From assembly GCA_026388755.1 (NCBI GenBank), contig JAPLJE010000537.1:1-10250 (forward strand): a stretch of 10,250 nucleotides of DNA. Direction: 5' to 3'. The translations under genes and the position numbers were made by a program. Source of the DNA: Deltaproteobacteria bacterium. Its GTDB lineage: Bacteria; Desulfobacterota; Desulfobacteria; Desulfobacterales; Desulfatirhabdiaceae. The notes under the pieces were generated by a model. It made no database searches. It saw nothing but the letters and a program-made list of their open reading frames with translations, and had not been told where the DNA came from. Each line of letters begins with the position of its first letter. Position 1 is the stretch's first letter. Shown here piece after piece: positions 7,011 through 10,250 of the stretch.

Positions 7011-7795
7011 TTCACCCTACTGCAATTGTCAGTCCCAAAGCTGAAGTCGGCGCCAATGTCACGATTGGCGCTTACTCCGTTGTTGCGGATCACGTCTGTA
7101 TCGGCGATGGAACTGAAATTGGCCCTCATGTCGTCATTGAACCTTATTCAACCATCGGCGAGAACTGCCGCATTTTTCAGTTTGCATCCATCGGCGCGAT
7201 CCCTCAATCCCTTAAATTCGAGGGAGAAAAAACCCTGTTGACCATCGGAAGGGGAACCACCATCCGAGAATTTGTAACGATCAATCGCGGAACCCTTTCC
7301 GGCGGGGGGATCACCGAAGTGGGCGAAGAAAACTTCATCATGGCATATTGCCATATCGCCCACGATTGCATAACCGGCCGCAAGGTGATACTCGCGAACG
7401 CAGCAACCCTTGCCGGTCATATCACCATCGGCAATTTCGCCACCATCGGAGGGATTGTCGCCATCCATCAGTTTGTTCGAATCGGAGATTACGCATTTGT
7501 AGGCGGTGCCTCGGCGGTTGTCAAGGATGTTCCCCCATTTGTCATCGCTGCCGGAGATCGAGCCACGCTGCACAGCTTGAATGCGGTGGGTTTGAAGCGG
7601 CAGGGATTTACCCCTGCCACCCTGTCTGCTCTCAAAAAAGCCTATCGCATTATTTTTCGCATTGGTTTAACCTTGAATGAAGCCATTGAACGGGCCCAGG
7701 CTGAAGTGGAACAGATTCCGGAAGTGGTGCAGTTCATAGATTTTATCAAATCATCCCAGAGGGGAGGTACCCGCTGCGGTAAGAGTAAGGATTAA
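7007..7795 (+). CDS. lpxA: UDP-N-acetylglucosamine O-acyltransferase LpxA
   Basis: Catalyses the first step of lipid A synthesis, the reversible transfer of R-3-hydroxyacyl from ACP to the 3-position of UDP-GlcNAc in the cytoplasm. The protein has 262 residues, identical in length to E. coli LpxA. The start MIHPTAIVSPKAEVG is typical. Hexapeptide repeats form the beta-helix to about residue 175, followed by the helical domain (TPATLSALKKAYRIIF onward). The catalytic base is His119 in HIAHDC. His138 (LAGH) and His154 (IHQF) match conserved active-site histidines. Gly167 aligns with E. coli Gly173, the position that limits acyl length, which is consistent with a long (about C14) acyl donor, though this is inference. 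GGAG (6996-6999) precedes the start by 7 bases, and the start overlaps the fabZ stop by 4 bases. The stop codon shares a base with the ATG of the oxidoreductase (TAATG). Confidence 0.97.
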   Translation: MIHPTAIVSPKAEVGANVTIGAYSVVADHVCIGDGTEIGPHVVIEPYSTIGENCRIFQFASIGAIPQSLKFEGEKTLLTIGRGTTIREFVTINRGTLSGGGITEVGEENFIMAYCHIAHDCITGRKVILANAATLAGHITIGNFATIGGIVAIHQFVRIGDYAFVGGASAVVKDVPPFVIAAGDRATLHSLNAVGLKRQGFTPATLSALKKAYRIIFRIGLTLNEAIERAQAEVEQIPEVVQFIDFIKSSQRGGTRCGKSKD

Positions 7796-8695
7796 TGTCG
7801 ATAACCGATATGAAAAAAATGCGATTGGGAGTTGTTGGAGTCGGATATCTTGGTAAGTTCCATGCAGAAAAATATGCCCGAATGGAACACGTGGATCTGG
7901 TTGGTGCGTCGTGGATACCCACCGTAACATAGCGGACGGTGTTGCCTCAAGATTGAGTACCCGGCCTTTTTATAACCATAAGGACCTCATCGGGAAAGTG
8001 GATGCCGTCAGCATTGCGGTTCCAACCCCTGATCATTTTGCCGTCAGCCGGGATTTTCTTGAAAACGATATCGATGTTCTGATTGAAAAACCCATTACCA
8101 CTACCCTTGAAGAAGCCAATGAACTGATCCGCCTTTCTGAATCCCGGGGTCTGATTGTTCAGGTCGGACACCTGGAACGGTTTAATCCGGCGGTTGCCGC
8201 TTTACAAGGGGTTGTCAAAAAGCCCATGTTTATCGAATCCCACAGGCTCAGCATCTATCAAGACCGGTGCACGGATGTCAGCGTTGTTCTGGATCTGATG
8301 ATTCATGATATTGCGACATTGCCAATGCCCGTCTGTCTTTTGAGACTGGCTGTGTTGCCAATGTCACCGCAAGCCGGATTTCCATAAAAAATGAGCGAAA
8401 GATCCGTCTTTTTCAGAAAGATGCGTATATTTCCGTGGATTTTGCCAACCATGATATCACGCTGATACGGAAAAACGGGACAGCATCCGGTGGCATTGTC
8501 CCTGGAGCCGATATTCAGAAACTATCTTTTTTAAAAGGCGACGCCCTGGAAGATGAACTGACTTCGTTTGTGAATGCCATCATCCTTCGCCAGACGCCTG
8601 AGGTTACGGGCCAGATGGGCCGCGACGCCCTGAAAATCGCCCTGAATATCATGGAACAGATTCGCGCAACCAACGCCCGTTTTGGTTCTCAGTAG
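7795..8695 (+). pseudogene. Gfo/Idh/MocA-family oxidoreductase, broken by two frameshifts (GnnA-like position)
   Basis: Three consecutive frames encode parts of one NAD(P)-dependent sugar oxidoreductase. Part 1 (7795 to about 7908) has the Rossmann start RLGVVGVGYLGKFHAEKYA but runs into TAG at 7930-7932. Part 2 (about 7911-8313) continues with DTHRNIADGV, then VDAVSIAVPTPDHF, the family motif VLIEKP and VGHLERFNPAV, up to LDLMIHDI; its own frame ends at TAA 8385-8387. Part 3 (about 8315-8695) resumes with DIANARLSFETGCVANVTASR and ends normally (MEQIRATNARFGSQ). The first break fits loss of one base. At the second, the segment that family members have between the HD motif and the DIANAR-like strand, about 25-30 residues, is missing as well. 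The intact protein would be about 325 residues. The slot between lpxA and lpxB is where gnnA lies in Acidithiobacillus ferrooxidans. A misassembly or sequencing error remains possible. Confidence 0.85.
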
Positions 8696-8699
8696 CCTC

Positions 8700-9866
8700 A
8701 TGAACCCGCCAAACGACAAACCGCACCGTATTTTCATGATAGCCGGAGAGGCTTCCGGAGATCTTCACGGCGCGAACCTGGTCAAAGCCCTGCAAGGGAA
8801 AAAGCCTAATATCGTTTTTTCCGGCATCGGCGGTAAGGCCATGCAGGATGCCGGCGTCAAGATCGTGGTGGATGCCGCAACTTTATCGGTTGTCGGCATT
8901 ACCGAAGTTTTTTCAAAGCTGCCCGGCATCCTCAGCGGCATGGCTGCAGCCAAATCATTTCTGAAAAACTCACGCCCGGATCTGCTTATACTGATTGATT
9001 TTCCTGATTTCAATTTAAGGATTGCCGCGGTTGCCAAAAAATGGCATATTTCGGTTCTTTTCTATATCAGCCCCCAGATCTGGGCATGGCGATCTGGAAG
9101 AGTCACAAAAATTGGCAGGCTGGTGGATCACATCGCGGTAATTCTTCCGTTTGAAGCATCTTTTTACCGCAAACACCATATTCCGGTAACTTTTGTCGGC
9201 CATCCGCTGCTTGATGAGTTCAGGGTCCCTTTGCCTTCTCCGACGCATCCTCTGCAGGATTACCCACCGGTCATCGGCCTGCTTCCCGGATCCAGGGAAA
9301 GTGAAATTTTCCGCCTTCTGCCGGTCATGCTTCAGGCAGCCAGGATACTGTCCAGGCAAATGGACATCCGATTTGTGGTTTCCATGGCCCCCGGCGCCCC
9401 CCATGACGCCATAAAAGCCCTATGCCTTCCCTTTCAAAATGATCTGCACCTGGAAATTGACCTCAATGGGGCCAGATCCGTATTTGCCAAAACCCACCTG
9501 GTTGTGGCAGCATCCGGAACCGTAACACTGGAAGCGGCAATTGCCGGAACGCCTGTGATCATAATCTATAAAGTTTCGCCCTTAAGCTACCGGCTGGGAA
9601 AAGCCCTGATCAAGGTCAAGCATATCGGCCTTGTCAATCTGATCGCGGAAAGGGAAATTGTCCCCGAACTCATTCAGGACAGGGCATCGCCTGAATTGAT
9701 TGCTGAAACCGTACTGAAACTTGTAAATACTCCGTCTGCGCTGGAGGCCATCCGCCACGCCTTTGCCGATGTCAGAAAACGACTCGGAGGCCCCGGTGCC
9801 TCTTCCCGCGTTGCTGACATTGCCCTGAACATGCTTAATAAAGATAGGCCGAAGTCTGAGGGCTGA
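8700..9866 (+). CDS. lpxB: Lipid-A-disaccharide synthase LpxB
   Basis: Inner-membrane-associated GT-B glycosyltransferase (family GT19) that joins UDP-2,3-diacylglucosamine and lipid X into the beta-1,6 disaccharide of lipid A. The protein has 388 residues from ATG 8700, normal length. Visible landmarks are IAGEASGDLHGANL (14-27), ILIDFPDFN (97-105, with the conserved aspartates of the active site), FYISPQIWAWRSGR (121-134), VGHPLLDEF (166-174), LLPGSRESEI (194-203), the sugar-nucleotide-binding region AASGTVTLEAAIAGTPVIIIYK (270-291 region) and SPLSYRLGKALIKV. The frame could open at TTG 8682, but ATG 8700 gives the normal N-terminus. No convincing ribosome binding site precedes it, and the start is only 4 bases after the oxidoreductase stop, so it probably depended on coupled translation. 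The last residues (KDRPKSEG) are encoded within a repeat-like stretch that also covers the stop codon. Confidence 0.96.
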   Translation: MNPPNDKPHRIFMIAGEASGDLHGANLVKALQGKKPNIVFSGIGGKAMQDAGVKIVVDAATLSVVGITEVFSKLPGILSGMAAAKSFLKNSRPDLLILIDFPDFNLRIAAVAKKWHISVLFYISPQIWAWRSGRVTKIGRLVDHIAVILPFEASFYRKHHIPVTFVGHPLLDEFRVPLPSPTHPLQDYPPVIGLLPGSRESEIFRLLPVMLQAARILSRQMDIRFVVSMAPGAPHDAIKALCLPFQNDLHLEIDLNGARSVFAKTHLVVAASGTVTLEAAIAGTPVIIIYKVSPLSYRLGKALIKVKHIGLVNLIAEREIVPELIQDRASPELIAETVLKLVNTPSALEAIRHAFADVRKRLGGPGASSRVADIALNMLNKDRPKSEG

Positions 9867-9906
9867 AGGCTCAAGATGGTTGAAAGTCAGTTCAGTCTTC
9901 AGCCTT
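9851..9906 (+). repeat. Heptamer-like repeat and stem-loop across the lpxB stop
   Basis: Three adjacent heptamers, GAAGTCT, GAGGGCT and GAAGGCT (9851-9871), precede an inverted copy in TTCAGTCTTCAGCC (9891-9904). The 14 bases at 9861-9874 pair with 9891-9904 at 13 positions (one G-U pair, one C-C mismatch) around a 16-base loop, and the stem can extend to 9859/9906. The lpxB stop codon (9864-9866) lies in the left arm. No T-run follows, so it looks like an mRNA 3' structure or a dispersed repeat more than a terminator. Confidence 0.55.
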
Positions 9907-9922
9907 ATTAAACAGGATACCT

Positions 9923-10250
9923 ATGATCCGACCCCTGCTCAAAGACCGACACAAACGCCTCTTTGATTTGATAAAAGACAACCGGCTCCGACTTTTTCTG
10001 GCCATGCTGTGCATGCTGGTCATGGCAGCTGCAACTTCCGCAACCGCATTTCTCGTTAAACCGGTACTGGATGATATTTTTTTCAACAAGAATGTTCGCA
10101 TGCTCACATTGATTCCCGTGGCCGTCATCGCGATTTATCTGCTTCGCGGATTTGGCATGTACGGCCAGGAATATTTAATGAGTTATGTTGGCCAGGGAAT
10201 CATCCGAAGGCTTCGGAACATGCTCTATGACCATATTCAGGATCTGCCCC
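9923..10250 (+). CDS. msbA: Lipid A export permease/ATP-binding protein MsbA (3'-partial)
   Basis: Type IV ABC exporter that flips core-lipid A from the inner to the outer leaflet of the inner membrane. Only the first 109 codons are present; the frame runs off the window open. The visible part reads MIRPLLKDRHKRLFDLIKDN, then TM1 (about 22-46, ending in FLVKPVLDDIF) and TM2 (about 55-75), followed by YGQEYLMSYVGQGIIRRLRNMLYDHIQDLP. This is the classic MsbA/ABC-exporter segment in which the VGQ.II..LR motif leads into the first intracellular loop. AGGA (9914-9917) sits 5 bases before ATG 9923. The nucleotide-binding domain is outside the window, so the MsbA call rests on this transmembrane signature plus its place directly after lpxB. 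Another lipid exporter of the same family is the only realistic alternative. Confidence 0.88.
   Translation, partial: MIRPLLKDRHKRLFDLIKDNRLRLFLAMLCMLVMAAATSATAFLVKPVLDDIFFNKNVRMLTLIPVAVIAIYLLRGFGMYGQEYLMSYVGQGIIRRLRNMLYDHIQDLP

Noticed and set aside
7900..8320. Programmed ribosomal frameshifting in the oxidoreductase
   Set aside because: There is no slippery heptamer or downstream stem at either break, and residues appear to be missing at the second one. Decay or sequence error fits better.
8682..8684. TTG start for lpxB giving six extra residues
   Set aside because: It lies inside the end of the oxidoreductase frame, has no ribosome binding site, and adds residues not typical of LpxB. ATG 8700 is preferred.
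1..10250. CRISPR arrays, tRNA/rRNA genes, insertion sequences, phage or defence genes
   Set aside because: No regularly spaced direct repeats, transposase-like frames or RNA gene motifs were seen. Nearly all the sequence is accounted for by conserved envelope genes.

Overview
The window is a single, densely packed, plus-strand run of genes for building the outer membrane of a Gram-negative bacterium. The order is lolC/E - lolD - bamA - skp - lpxD - fabZ - lpxA - (Gfo/Idh oxidoreductase) - lpxB - msbA. A Gfo/Idh-type oxidoreductase between lpxA and lpxB, directly downstream of lolCD-bamA-skp, is an arrangement I associate with Desulfobacterota (former Deltaproteobacteria, such as sulfate reducers and Geobacter relatives). 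The enlarged BamA and moderate base composition fit that, but the assignment is inferred from gene order and protein style, not from a database match.

Layout. Positions 2-1213 hold the lipoprotein-release permease, missing only its first few codons. A 161-bp gap follows, with a perfect 10-bp inverted repeat and a weak promoter candidate, and then the ATPase lolD (1375-2103). bamA (2113-4812) starts 9 bp later. A 130-bp gap leads to skp (4943-5509). lpxD (5522-6562), fabZ (6567-7010) and lpxA (7007-7795) are separated by only a few bases or overlap. The oxidoreductase region (7795-8695) is broken: three consecutive frames encode one protein, with a one-base frameshift near 7909 and a second lesion near 8313 where about 25-30 residues also appear to be lost. 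lpxB (8700-9866) is intact. Its 3' end runs into a heptamer-like repeat that forms a stem. The 5' third or less of msbA (9923 onward) ends the window.

How the genes work together. LpxA, LpxD and LpxB carry out the first, third-acylation and disaccharide-forming steps of lipid A synthesis. FabZ helps supply the acyl-ACP pool, and MsbA flips the finished core-lipid A across the inner membrane. LolC/E-LolD extracts lipoproteins for the outer membrane. Skp escorts unfolded outer-membrane proteins to BamA, which inserts them. Shared expression would balance lipid, lipoprotein and beta-barrel supply.

Most of the window is conserved housekeeping, and I see no mobile element, CRISPR array, RNA gene or defence system. 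The points worth a second look are the TolB/CsgG-like domain fused ahead of the BamA POTRA domains, the charged insertion in POTRA2, the doubly broken oxidoreductase in the position where gnnA lies in Acidithiobacillus, its possible effect on lpxB translation, and the repeat at the lpxB-msbA junction.
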